From Flavobacterium tagetis (GTDB lineage Bacteria; Bacteroidota; Bacteroidia; Flavobacteriales; Flavobacteriaceae), in assembly GCF_016735615.1 (NCBI RefSeq), contig NZ_JAERSF010000001.1, forward strand, positions 62,001 to 126,000: a stretch of DNA of 64,000 nt, read 5' to 3'. Both the position numbers and the translations under genes were made by a program. The notes under the pieces are model-generated. The model was not told where the DNA came from. It did no database searches and was given only the letters and a program-made list of their open reading frames with translations. Of the stretch, positions 18,305 to 26,704 are shown one piece after another. Numbering within the stretch: the first letter of the stretch is position 1; every line of letters starts with the position of its first letter.

Positions 18305-18332
18305 CAAACATCTTAATATTTTCTTAAAGCAA
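18305..18332 (-). promoter_or_regulatory. Candidate susC promoter
   Basis: On the minus strand, TTG (18330-18332), a 17 bp spacer, then GATGTTTG (18305-18312), one mismatch from TAnnTTTG. The start site would be about 20 bp before the susC ATG. The inverted repeat ACCCGA/TCGGGT at 18336-18350 lies just upstream and could be an operator; that is inference. Confidence 0.4.
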
Positions 18333-18563
18333 CAACCCGATTTTCGGGTAACTCATAACTATTTTTTAATATTTCTTTAACATCTGATTTTTTTAAAATA
18401 CTTAATTAGCATAAAAACAACACTATATGTAATTTTATACATAAAATACTGTAATTTGTTCAACATTAATATTAACATTTAATTAACATTTAAAGGAAGA
18501 ATAACCTCAAAAAAATGGATAAAATTCAAAAAAAAAGACAAGTATTATCTTATAAAAAAACTT

Positions 18564-18612
18564 AGGAAATAAAACATTTTCAACTGAGAATGTTTTATTC
18601 CGGCTTTTTTTC
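18564..18612 (+). terminator. Orphan terminator-like hairpin
   Basis: GGAAATAAAACATTTTC pairs with GAGAATGTTTTATTCC (one bulge, one G-T pair) across AACT, followed by GGC and seven T. On the minus strand the hairpin is also followed by a T-run after five bases. No gene ends here in either direction. Confidence 0.45.
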
Positions 18613-18937
18613 CATTTATACTTCTTTATTTTAACATAATAAATTGTAAATCAATTCTTCTAAGTTTTATAAATGTTAAATTTCAGCCTATTTTGCTCCT
18701 CTTTTTAAAAATTCATAATTAAACATTTTTCAAAAAAAATCATAAAAAGCAGATGTTTTTCCTTGTTTTTACTGGGATCACAGATTTAAACTCATTTTAA
18801 AAAATGGCCAAATTTGCATCAATTTGGAATTTTAAATATGACAATTCTAGAAGGACAAATTTCTCTCTGTTTTCACTTAAATTTTGTTAATGATTTTTAG
18901 AAAAAAAGCACCATATTTGCTTTTTAAAAACTAAAAA

Positions 18938-19600
18938 ATGCTCGAAAAAAATTTCTCTGGGTTTGTTTTAGAAACGGGAACTGATGAGGCTGGCAGAGGA
19001 TGTTTGGCTGGACCAGTTACTGCTGCAGCTATAATATTACCCGAACATTTTGAAAATCAAATTCTGAATGACAGTAAACAGTTGTCTGAAAAAACAAGAG
19101 CACTTTTAAGACCTATTATAGAAGAAGAAGCTTTATGTTTTGCTGTTACGCATTTATTTCCAGACGAAATTGATGAAATAAACATTCTAAATGCTTCGAT
19201 GAAAGGAATGCAGGAGTGTATTTTAAAACTAAAACATATTCCTGAATTTATTATTGTTGATGGAAATCGTTCTTTGAATGCCAAACTGGGACTTAAAAAC
19301 ACCTATGGAAAACAGTTTTCTAAAGATGAAATTGCGCTTTTAAAATCGATTCCGAATCAAAGCATTATAAAAGGCGATGGGAAATATTTAAGCATCGCTG
19401 CCGCGTCTGTTTTAGCAAAAACCTATCGTGATGAATACATGGATCAAATTCATGAAGAATTTCCAATGTACAACTGGAAACAAAATAAAGGATATCCAAC
19501 CAAAGAACATCGTGAAGCCATTAAAGAATTCGGAACTACAAAATACCATAGAATGAGTTTTAGGCTTCTACCTGAGCAGTTAGAACTCGATTTATTTTAA
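18938..19600 (+). CDS. rnhB: Ribonuclease HII
   Basis: A 220-residue type 2 RNase H that nicks the RNA strand of RNA-DNA hybrids and removes single ribonucleotides from DNA. Catalytic Asp16-Glu17 are in [14 protein letters not shown], the third Asp in FIIVDGNRS (near residue 107), and the fourth in [13 protein letters not shown]. The C-terminal region has the family's [11 protein letters not shown] and HRMSF elements. Length is typical. It is monocistronic and ends 5 bp before a convergent terminator shared with the NTF2-like gene. Confidence 0.94.
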   Translation: MLEKNFSGFVLETGTDEAGRGCLAGPVTAAAIILPEHFENQILNDSKQLSEKTRALLRPIIEEEALCFAVTHLFPDEIDEINILNASMKGMQECILKLKHIPEFIIVDGNRSLNAKLGLKNTYGKQFSKDEIALLKSIPNQSIIKGDGKYLSIAAASVLAKTYRDEYMDQIHEEFPMYNWKQNKGYPTKEHREAIKEFGTTKYHRMSFRLLPEQLELDLF

Positions 19601-19604
19601 TAAA

Positions 19605-19636
19605 AAAACGACCTAGATAATAGGTCGTTTTTTTAC
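19605..19636. terminator. Bidirectional terminator between rnhB and NTF2-like gene
   Basis: AAAACGACCTA pairs with TAGGTCGTTTT around GATAA, flanked by A-run and T-run. Confidence 0.85.
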
Positions 19637-19646
19637 TTTTTATTTT

Positions 19647-20504
19647 TTACTTTTTACTTTTTAAAAACTCAGCAAATGTTTTTGTATCATAATAGAAAGG
19701 TCTAACAGAAGTAATTTTTCCATCTTTCAAATCGAAATGTTCCGAAATTGGAACCGACATTGTTTTGCCCGACTTTTTAGATTTGCAGTTTATTGTAAAA
19801 TAAATGATTACTTCATTTTTAGAAGCATCGCTAAAATAAGTTGGTTCTTTCTCTATTTGAAGATCAAAAAACTCTGTTGATTTTGTAAACATTTTAGTCC
19901 ATTCACTAAAACCAATATAAGTTCCGCCGTAAGGTAATCCAGCTGCCTGATTGTAAATTGAACCATCTGCCACTACAGTCGCCAATGCATCAAGATCTTT
20001 TGTTTTAAAAAGGCTTTCGTAATATTTTGCTACTACTTTTAAATTATCAGTTTCTAAATTTTTCAAAATATCAGCTTCAGACAATGTTGCTCCTTTGTCC
20101 CAGAAACCAATAATTTTACTAACCTGACCCTTTCCATTTAAACGTGCAAAATCACGGCCAGCCATTATAAGGTTATTTTTAGAATCGAGAACCTTCCATT
20201 CCCACGTAACATAATTGTCTTTTACAATTTTTGGACCCGACGTTAATACAGCATCTGGGTTTTTCTTATAAAACTCGTTGATCACATTATTAAATGCGGC
20301 AATCCCTTTTATAGAAGCCGAAGGATCTTCAAAGGTGCTGTCTTCTAACCAGATTGATTTAATCATCTTTAATCTGGTATCGCTATTTTTTTCCTGCCAC
20401 ACTTTTTCATAAACTGCAACTGGATATAATTTATCTTTCTTTTGGGCAAAAAGACCATTAAGCACAAAAAGGAAACAGAATAAGTAGATTTTTCTCATAA
20501 GCAA
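19647..20504 (-). CDS. Secreted protein with two NTF2/SnoaL-like domains
   Basis: A 285-residue protein with a signal peptide (FCFLFVLNGLFAQ, cleaved near 20). Two regions have the cone-shaped NTF2-like pattern: residues about 30-135 (SIWLEDSTFEDPSASIKGIA, TSGPKIVKDNYVTWEWKV) and about 150-280 (YESLFKTKDLDALATVVADG, YIGFSEWTKMFTKSTEFFDL, EHFDLKDGKITSVRPFYYDT). SnoaL-like proteins bind small hydrophobic molecules or act as polyketide-type isomerases, but many in Flavobacteria are uncharacterised. No catalytic set is identified, so function is left open. It is monocistronic. Confidence 0.65.
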   Translation of the reverse strand: MLMRKIYLFCFLFVLNGLFAQKKDKLYPVAVYEKVWQEKNSDTRLKMIKSIWLEDSTFEDPSASIKGIAAFNNVINEFYKKNPDAVLTSGPKIVKDNYVTWEWKVLDSKNNLIMAGRDFARLNGKGQVSKIIGFWDKGATLSEADILKNLETDNLKVVAKYYESLFKTKDLDALATVVADGSIYNQAAGLPYGGTYIGFSEWTKMFTKSTEFFDLQIEKEPTYFSDASKNEVIIYFTINCKSKKSGKTMSVPISEHFDLKDGKITSVRPFYYDTKTFAEFLKSKK

Positions 20505-20714
20505 TCAGGAATAAAATGAAATTTAAATTTAATAGTATAAAACCAAATTTAGCATAAATAGCTAAGAGAATTACAAGAAGTCTAGAATTTGCCATCCCAT
20601 CAAAATCTTAACTTTTGCGAAATGGTTTTTCCGTTTTTTGAATATAAATTTAAGAAAAAAACTGCTTTCTATTAAAAAAACAAACCTAATTTGCTGTTCA
20701 ATTCACCACTTAAA

Positions 20715-20760
20715 ATAAAAAACCCGTTTCAAAATCGATACTTGAAACGGGTTACTTTTT
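20715..20760 (-). terminator. Terminator of the lipB transcript
   Basis: AACCCGTTTCAA (20721-20732) pairs with TTGAAACGGGTT (20742-20753). On the minus strand it is followed by TTTTATTTTA, about 23 bp past the lipB stop. Confidence 0.85.
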
Positions 20761-20775
20761 ATTAGGAATTATTTT

Positions 20776-21474
20776 TTAAACAAATTCGGCTTCGAACAGC
20801 TCAGTTAAATGTTTGATGATTTTAACTTTTACTTCTTCTTCGTCTACTTTTTCTACTCCAAGTTCAACGTTTAAAGAAGTAACGCCTTTTCCGCGAATAC
20901 CGCACGGAATAATATTATCAAAGTAACCTAAATCGACATTTGCGTTTAAAGCAAACCCATGCATGGTTACCCACCTTGAAGCACGAACGCCCATTGCACA
21001 GATTTTACGTGCAAACGGAGTTCCAGCACCAAGCCAAACACCTGTTTCTCCTTCGCTTCTACCCGACTCTAAACCATATTCTGCCAAAGTCAAAATAATA
21101 GATTCTTCAAGCAAACGAAGGTATTTATGAATATCTGTAAAGAAATTTTCTAAATCTAAAATCGGATAACCTACAATCTGTCCAGGTCCATGATACGTAA
21201 TATCGCCTCCACGGTTAATTTTATAGAAAGTCGCGCCTTTCGCTTCGAGCTGTTTTTCGTTTAATAATAAATTCTCAAGGTCACCACTTTTCCCTAAAGT
21301 ATAAACATGCGGATGCTCTACAAAAAGTAAATAGTTTGGCGTTGGGAGATCTAGTTCTTCTCTTCTGTTCTTGATTTTTAAATCGACTATATCTTTGAAA
21401 AGTTCTTCTTGATATTCCCAAGTCGACTTATAGTCTCTTTTGCCCAGATCCTGAAGTTGGATTTTTTTGTTCAT
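20776..21474 (-). CDS. lipB: Octanoyl-[acyl-carrier-protein]:protein N-octanoyltransferase
   Basis: A 232-residue LipB that transfers octanoate from acyl-ACP to lipoyl domains of 2-oxoacid dehydrogenases and the glycine cleavage H protein. The signature RGGDITYHGPGQIVGYPILD is present near residues 80-98, followed by MGVRASRWVTMHGFALNAN. The catalytic Cys and Lys lie in IPCGIRGKGVTSL near 192-204. Length is normal. The gene starts 5 bp after the stop of the upstream lipoprotein gene (same strand), suggesting a three-gene operon with the paralogous lipoproteins, though no functional link is evident. Confidence 0.94.
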   Translation of the reverse strand: MNKKIQLQDLGKRDYKSTWEYQEELFKDIVDLKIKNRREELDLPTPNYLLFVEHPHVYTLGKSGDLENLLLNEKQLEAKGATFYKINRGGDITYHGPGQIVGYPILDLENFFTDIHKYLRLLEESIILTLAEYGLESGRSEGETGVWLGAGTPFARKICAMGVRASRWVTMHGFALNANVDLGYFDNIIPCGIRGKGVTSLNVELGVEKVDEEEVKVKIIKHLTELFEAEFV

Positions 21475-21479
21475 TTTAA

Positions 21480-22223
21480 TTATTTTTCAAACTCAACATC
21501 AAAGTTAAGCTTGTCGGGATTCTCCATATAATCCGTAAAAGAGTATTGAATTGTAATTGATTTTCGATCGTCACTAAACAACGCAGTTGGATTAGAGACT
21601 TTCTTAATTTTTTTTGGAAAATGATAATTTACAACATAACTAGATGAAGCAAACATCATTTTTGACATATCTGCCGCAGAGTCTTTTGCTTTTGCAGCTT
21701 TTTTTTGCTGATCTACTACTGCTTTTCTTGTAAATTTCTTTCCGTCATAAGTATAACTTAGCTTACTGCCATTATCTCCAAAACCGCTTCCCATAGGATT
21801 TGCACCTCCTTCTAATTTTTGAAGCGTACCTAATGTTTGTAAAATATCTTGAAGTTCATTTACATTTTTAAAATCAGTTGCCATTATCATTTGAAACTGT
21901 TTTTTCTCCGAGCTCATTTTTGTTGACACAACAAAGTTTTCCAACTTTTTAAGCTCTTGTTGTGTTTCTGGTGACAACTTAGCAATACTGTCTTTTTTCT
22001 CTTCAAATACTTGCTTGAAAGTAAAAGTAGTATCAATATCTTTTTTAGCATCCCCCATTTGCCCAGCAATCTGATCGCCCGCCATTTCCATTAAAGCAGA
22101 ACCATCCATATCTACAGAGAATTTTCCAGTTCCGTTATCGTTTATATAAATATTTTCAGTGAAAGTACAGCTAGTTAAAGTCGCTATTAAAAAAGAAAAA
22201 CCAAGTAGTTTATATAATTTCAT
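21480..22223 (-). CDS. Lipoprotein, paralogue of its upstream neighbour
   Basis: A 247-residue lipoprotein starting at the ATG complementary to 22221-22223, chosen because it begins MKLYKLLGFSFLIATLTSC with a clear lipobox; the longer in-frame start has no signal peptide. The body has no recognised domain but is homologous along its length to the gene upstream: both carry a lipobox, an N/D-G-T/S-G motif, DTTFTFK, EKKQF, and HFPKKIKKVSNP-like C-terminal strands. Likely periplasmic-facing or outer-membrane lipid-anchored. Function unknown. Confidence 0.75.
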   Translation of the reverse strand: MKLYKLLGFSFLIATLTSCTFTENIYINDNGTGKFSVDMDGSALMEMAGDQIAGQMGDAKKDIDTTFTFKQVFEEKKDSIAKLSPETQQELKKLENFVVSTKMSSEKKQFQMIMATDFKNVNELQDILQTLGTLQKLEGGANPMGSGFGDNGSKLSYTYDGKKFTRKAVVDQQKKAAKAKDSAADMSKMMFASSSYVVNYHFPKKIKKVSNPTALFSDDRKSITIQYSFTDYMENPDKLNFDVEFEK

Positions 22224-22289
22224 CGTAGTTATATTTTTATCAAAGATACAAAGACTATTTTTAAAAATACATTTTATTGAAAGCTCCAA

Positions 22290-23093
22290 TTATTGTTCAA
22301 ATTCAACTTTAAAACCAAAATCTACATTACTTTCCTGCATGTTATCCAAAGGCACTTCTACAGTAAAGCCTTTTCTATCTTCTGTTATAACTGCTTTTTT
22401 GAGTGAGACGGTTTTGATTTTTTTAGGAAAATGATATTCGGCAATATACCTGCATTCCTTTAGCATTTCTTCCATTTTTTTAGAGAATGGATCATCGCTT
22501 TTTTCTTTCTTAGCTTCTTTTTTCTTTTTAGCTTTTTTATCGTCTTTAGCAGGCGTTACAGTCTTAATAAAAACCTTTCCATCATAAAAAATAGTCGTGG
22601 TTGCTTTTTCTTCAGGCTTGGGCGCGGCACTTAAAAGTCCTAAATTCTTTTTGTCTGTAGCAGCCAATCCTTCTAAACTTTCTGCCGGAGTTGCAATAGA
22701 TTTATAGCCTGTTCCACTAGGAAAATCAAATGCCATAGCATATTCAAATTGCTTTTTTTCGTCATTTATCTTTATGCTCACTTTAAAATTCTCTAAAACT
22801 TCAAGTTTCTCTTTTTCTTTCTCAAGTATCTCTAGTTTTTCTTTATCTCCATCTGGAAGTTTAGAAATACTGTCTTTTATTTTTGCTAGAACATCTTTGA
22901 AAGTAAAAGTGGTATCTAAAACTTTATTAACTTTTGTCGAATCTGATTTTTTCATCCCCATTTTATACATCGGAGACATATCAAAACCGTACGAAAAAGT
23001 TCCAGAACCATCTTCGTTCATAGTCATCTTTTCTTTAAGGATACAGCTAGTAAAACAAAATGCAATAAAAAAGCAAAGTAGAATTTTTTTCAT
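22290..23093 (-). CDS. Lipoprotein, paralogue of its downstream neighbour
   Basis: A 267-residue lipoprotein (ILLCFFIAFCFTSC lipobox at Cys17). It shares with the next gene the motifs MNEDGSGTFSYGFDMS, DTTFTFKDVLAKIKDSISKL, EKKQFEYAMAFDFP and YHFPKKIKTVSLKKAV. A lysine-rich stretch (KDDKKAKKKKEAKKEKSDD, about residues 180-200) is specific to this copy. The two genes form a tandem duplication 66 bp apart; both precede lipB. No domain was recognised. Confidence 0.75.
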   Translation of the reverse strand: MKKILLCFFIAFCFTSCILKEKMTMNEDGSGTFSYGFDMSPMYKMGMKKSDSTKVNKVLDTTFTFKDVLAKIKDSISKLPDGDKEKLEILEKEKEKLEVLENFKVSIKINDEKKQFEYAMAFDFPSGTGYKSIATPAESLEGLAATDKKNLGLLSAAPKPEEKATTTIFYDGKVFIKTVTPAKDDKKAKKKKEAKKEKSDDPFSKKMEEMLKECRYIAEYHFPKKIKTVSLKKAVITEDRKGFTVEVPLDNMQESNVDFGFKVEFEQ

Positions 23094-23354
23094 AATTGAG
23101 GTTTAAGTTATTCAAGCGAAGATACTTTCTTTTAAGAATTATTTTAGTTTCATTTTAAAACAACTTCAAATTTGTCATTTAAGGCTTTATCCAAACCCTG
23201 TAAATGAACAACTTGATATTAGAGCATATTTTACATTTGTTAGAAACACGTCTATTCCAACAGCTATCGATGCCGACTAAAGTTGATTGAAACCCAATAA
23301 TTTGATGTTGCAAAAAATCTAAAAACTGCATTAAAAAATCTACATTCTTTTCTT

Positions 23355-23362
23355 TATCTTTG
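23355..23362 (+). promoter_or_regulatory. -7 box of the lysS promoter
   Basis: TATCTTTG matches TAnnTTTG exactly, 24 bp before the lysS ATG. No good -33 TTG is at the usual distance. Confidence 0.5.
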
Positions 23363-23386
23363 CACACTTAAAAAAATAAAGCAAAA

Positions 23387-25090
23387 ATGGCATTATCAGA
23401 ACAAGAAATCATCAGAAGAGAAAAACTTCAAAACTTACGCAACTTAGGAATCAATCCTTATCCAGCTAATCTTTTTCCTGTAAATCATACATCTAAGCAG
23501 ATAAAGGAGTCATTTGAAGAGGGTAAGAAGGTTATCGTTGCGGGTCGTTTGATGAGTGTTCGTGATCAGGGTAAAGCTTGTTTTGCTGAGTTGCAAGATA
23601 GCGAAGGACGTATTCAATTGTACGTAAATCGTGATGTATTGTGTGAAGGTGACGATAAAACTTTATACAACCAAGTATTCAAAAAATTAACCGATTTAGG
23701 AGATTTTATTGGTATTGAAGGTGAATTGTTTACTACACAAGTTGGTGCAAAATGTATTCGTGTTTCTGGTTTTACTTTCTTGAGTAAAACTTTGCGTCCG
23801 CTTCCATTGCCAAAAGTTGACGAAGAAGGAAATGTTCACGACGCATTTAATGATGCTGAGTTACGTTACAGAATGCGTTATGTAGATTTAACTGTAAACC
23901 CACAAGTTAAAGAAACATTCATCAAACGTACTAAATTGTTCAGTGCAATGCGTGGTTATTTTAACGACGCTGGATATTTGGAAGTTGACACTCCGGTTTT
24001 ACAATCCATTCCTGGTGGAGCTTCGGCGAGACCATTTATTACGCACCATAACTCGCTTGATATTCCGCTTTACATGCGTATTGCAAATGAGTTGTATTTA
24101 AAAAGATTAATTGTTGGTGGATTTGAAGGTGTTTATGAGTTCTCTAGAAACTTCCGTAATGAAGGTATGGACAGAACACATAACCCTGAGTTTACTGCAA
24201 TGGAAATATATGTAGCTTACAAAGACTACAACTGGATGATGGAGTTTGCTGAAGGTTTATTGGAGCATTGTGCGATTGCTGTAAATGGTACAAGCGAAGT
24301 TACTTTTGGCGAGCACAAAATAAACTTTAAAGCGCCTTATGCACGTGTCACAATGACAGATTCTATCAAACACTTTACAGGTTTTGATATCTCTGGAAAA
24401 ACAGAACAGGAATTGTTTGAAGCAGCACGTGGAATGGGAATCGAGGTTGACGAAACAATGGGTAAAGGAAAATTAATTGATGAGATTTTTGGAGCTAAAT
24501 GTGAAGGAAATTATATTCAGCCAACTTTCATTACTGACTATCCAAAAGAAATGTCTCCGCTTTGTAAAGAGCACCGCGATAATCCAGATTTAACGGAGCG
24601 TTTTGAATTAATGGTTTGCGGAAAAGAAATCGCAAATGCATATTCTGAATTAAATGACCCTATTGATCAAAGAGAGCGTTTTGAAGATCAAATGCGTTTG
24701 GCTGCAAAAGGTGATGATGAAGCAAACGGAATTATCGACGAAGATTTCTTAAGAGCTCTTGAATACGGTATGCCTCCTACTTCTGGAATGGGAATTGGAA
24801 TGGATCGTTTGATTATGTATTTAACAAACAACGCTTCTATTCAAGAAGTTTTATTGTTCCCACAAATGCGTCCTGAGAAAAAACAAGCTCAGATCGAATT
24901 GACAGAAGAAGAAAAAGTGATCATTACTTTATTGAAAGGAAACGAAAATAAAATGGATTTATCTCAACTAAAAGTTTCTGCTAACTTAAGCGGTAAAAAA
25001 TGGGATGCTTCTATGAAAAACTTATCTAAACATGGTTTGACTAAAGTTGTCGTTGATGGCGAGTTTAAATTTGTGGAATTGGTGGGGTAA
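23387..25090 (+). CDS. lysS: Lysyl-tRNA synthetase (class II)
   Basis: A 567-residue class II LysRS. N-terminal OB-fold anticodon-binding domain about residues 55-150 (VIVAGRLMSVRDQGKACFAE), then the catalytic core with motif 1 (FFNDAGYLEVDTPVLQ region), motif 2 (FEGVYEFSRNFRNEGMDRTH) and motif 3 (GIGMDRLIMYLTN). It charges tRNA-Lys. The protein extends about 60 residues beyond the usual C-terminus (after LFPQMRPEKK) with ELTEEEKVIITLLKGNENKM, which looks like a small winged-helix module. Monocistronic, ending at a terminator carrying a dispersed repeat. Confidence 0.95.
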   Translation: MALSEQEIIRREKLQNLRNLGINPYPANLFPVNHTSKQIKESFEEGKKVIVAGRLMSVRDQGKACFAELQDSEGRIQLYVNRDVLCEGDDKTLYNQVFKKLTDLGDFIGIEGELFTTQVGAKCIRVSGFTFLSKTLRPLPLPKVDEEGNVHDAFNDAELRYRMRYVDLTVNPQVKETFIKRTKLFSAMRGYFNDAGYLEVDTPVLQSIPGGASARPFITHHNSLDIPLYMRIANELYLKRLIVGGFEGVYEFSRNFRNEGMDRTHNPEFTAMEIYVAYKDYNWMMEFAEGLLEHCAIAVNGTSEVTFGEHKINFKAPYARVTMTDSIKHFTGFDISGKTEQELFEAARGMGIEVDETMGKGKLIDEIFGAKCEGNYIQPTFITDYPKEMSPLCKEHRDNPDLTERFELMVCGKEIANAYSELNDPIDQRERFEDQMRLAAKGDDEANGIIDEDFLRALEYGMPPTSGMGIGMDRLIMYLTNNASIQEVLLFPQMRPEKKQAQIELTEEEKVIITLLKGNENKMDLSQLKVSANLSGKKWDASMKNLSKHGLTKVVVDGEFKFVELVG

Positions 25091-25145
25091 ATTTTAAAAA
25101 ATCCAATTTTGGAAATTCCAAATTCCAAATTGATTTACATACTTC

Positions 25146-25188
25146 AACCCCGACAGGTTTTAAAAACCTGTCGGGGTTTCTTTTTTTA
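25146..25188 (+). terminator. lysS terminator (dispersed CCCCGACAGG repeat)
   Basis: AACCCCGACAGGTTT pairs with AAACCTGTCGGGGTT, followed by C and T8. The same core recurs at 29537-29576. Confidence 0.9.
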
Positions 25189-25369
25189 AACGAATACTTC
25201 TTCTCATCAATACTTAAAACTGAAATCAAAACTCATTTTTAAAAAACTGAAAAACAATACTTTAATTCCACTAAATTGTTTTACAAGAAAATACTTTCAT
25301 AAGCCTTACTATAACATTAAAAAACAAAACAAATTACGACTCTAAGTTAATATACAATTGATATAGTTT

Positions 25370-25402
25370 TTGCTTTTTTTAGCAAACAAATTACTACATT
25401 TG
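25370..25402 (+). promoter_or_regulatory. Promoter of the trypsin-like protease gene
   Basis: TTG (25370-25372), 22 bp spacer, TACATTTG (25395-25402): an exact Bacteroidota -33/-7 pair. Confidence 0.65.
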
Positions 25403-25410
25403 AAAACAAA

Positions 25411-25441
25411 AATAGACTTTCAATCAAGTCTATTTTTTTTT
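25411..25441 (+). terminator. Terminator-like hairpin in the protease 5' leader
   Basis: AATAGACTT (25411-25419) pairs perfectly with AAGTCTATT (25426-25434) around TCAATC, followed by nine T. It starts about 9 bp after the -7 box and 44 bp before the ATG, so it would be the first thing transcribed. Confidence 0.6.
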
Positions 25442-25484
25442 AACCCAAACCCATTCAATTAACATTTTTCAACCAATAATCTAA

Positions 25485-26630
25485 ATGAAAATTAGAAAGA
25501 TCGCCCCAAACGAAGACTTAGAAACAACAATCAAGAAAAAAAGAAACCGTTACAAATTTGCAATCGTCGCTGTTGTTTTTGTCTCAGCAGCATCATTTTT
25601 AGGATTTAAATATTTTACACCTAAAAAGGAAGCCGTTTGTTTAGCCACAGATACCAAAATCTACGATGCTTACAAAGACGCAGTTGTACTTATAAAGCAT
25701 AAATATGGATACTTTGCTAAAATTAACGGAAAAGAATTTCAACTTAATGTTGAAGACGCTAAGGAAGAAACCATTTACGGAACTGGCTTTTTTGTAGATA
25801 CAGAAGGAGACATGATAACCAATAGACATGTTTTACAGCCATGGGATTCAACTGAAGAAGAGAGCGAGAAAGTAAATACTAATATTCGAAATCTACGAAT
25901 GAAGATTGCTTCTATTCTTACTACCGATGTTTCTGAAGATGACTATGAAAGCTTTATCAATAACAACTGGTCGCATGCTTCAATCTCATACGAAGAAGGT
26001 GAAGGAGAGGGAGAATACGAAGAGTCAGGTGAAGAAACTACTGAGTCAGCGGGTGAAGAATTTGTTAGCTCTAATGAAACAGAAACAGATACAACTCAAG
26101 CATCAACAGATATTGCCGCATCTATTCCAGTGAAAGAATATGTTTCTGCAGAAAATATTGAGGTATATGTAAAAACTGTAGGGATTGAAGTGGCTCTTCA
26201 TAATTCTGATGGTGAATGGATTAATTGTGAGATTAAAAAAGTTTCAGATGACAGCAATATTGATTTAGGCATTTTGCAAGTAGCCAATCATAAAACTCCT
26301 AAAACAGTTACCAACATCATTAGCCTTGATAATATTGTTGACAATGATACTTCTCTAGCTCCGGGGCAAAAAGCGATAATGGTGGGCTATCCAATGGGAA
26401 TCGATTTGGCTCAGACAAATTCTGGTATAAAAGTACAGCTTTACAATGGTCAGATAAGTAAAGAATCTGACGGCAATAAAATTCAATACAGTATAACTTC
26501 TACACATGGCGCTAGTGGTTCACCAGTTTTTAATGAATGTGGCCAACTAATTGCTGTTAATTTCAGTGGATTCGATCAGGTTCAGGGTTTCAATTTTGGA
26601 ATTGTAGCAAAGCATATTCAATCACTTTAG
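25485..26630 (+). CDS. Membrane-anchored trypsin-like serine protease
   Basis: A 381-residue protein. Residues 24-41 form one transmembrane anchor (FAIVAVVFVSAASFLGF). The rest is a chymotrypsin-fold protease with triad His115 (MITNRHVLQPW), Asp260 (DSNIDLGILQV) and Ser346 (HGASGSPVFN). An acidic, glycine/serine-rich insert at about 168-205 (EEGEGEGEYEESGEE) separates the two barrel halves. There is no PDZ domain, unlike DegP/DegQ. It is probably periplasmic and cleaves or regulates envelope proteins; the substrate is unknown. A VIT/VWA protein gene starts 74 bp downstream with no obvious terminator between, so the two are likely co-transcribed. Confidence 0.8.
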   Translation: MKIRKIAPNEDLETTIKKKRNRYKFAIVAVVFVSAASFLGFKYFTPKKEAVCLATDTKIYDAYKDAVVLIKHKYGYFAKINGKEFQLNVEDAKEETIYGTGFFVDTEGDMITNRHVLQPWDSTEEESEKVNTNIRNLRMKIASILTTDVSEDDYESFINNNWSHASISYEEGEGEGEYEESGEETTESAGEEFVSSNETETDTTQASTDIAASIPVKEYVSAENIEVYVKTVGIEVALHNSDGEWINCEIKKVSDDSNIDLGILQVANHKTPKTVTNIISLDNIVDNDTSLAPGQKAIMVGYPMGIDLAQTNSGIKVQLYNGQISKESDGNKIQYSITSTHGASGSPVFNECGQLIAVNFSGFDQVQGFNFGIVAKHIQSL

Positions 26631-26704
26631 TCAAAAAAAAAAGACTCTTAAATCTAAACGGATTTTGACATTTCAAATCAAATAAAAAATCACGCTTATT
26701 AATT

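Larger units (their letters stand above)
18279..18937. other. 659-bp intergenic region between divergent susC and rnhB
   Basis: Very AT-rich, no plausible gene. It holds a weak susC promoter (18305-18332, minus strand), a short GC-containing hairpin ACCCGATTTTCGGGT just upstream of that promoter (18336-18350), and a long hairpin at 18564-18600 followed by a T-run. The rnhB-proximal end contains CATATTTG about 25 bp before the start, a near match to a -7 box. The remainder shows nothing I can interpret. Confidence 0.6.
25091..25484. other. 394-bp intergenic region between lysS and protease gene
   Basis: Contains, in order, an AT-rich TTCCAAATTCC-type spacer repeat (about 25103-25130), the lysS terminator (25146-25188), about 170 bp of AT-rich DNA with no recognised feature, the promoter of the protease gene (25370-25402), and a perfect hairpin with T-run directly after it (25411-25441). 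Confidence 0.7.

Noticed and set aside
23179-23367. 62-codon open frame on the minus strand upstream of lysS
   Set aside because: It covers the lysS promoter, lacks a ribosome-binding context and has no recognised family.
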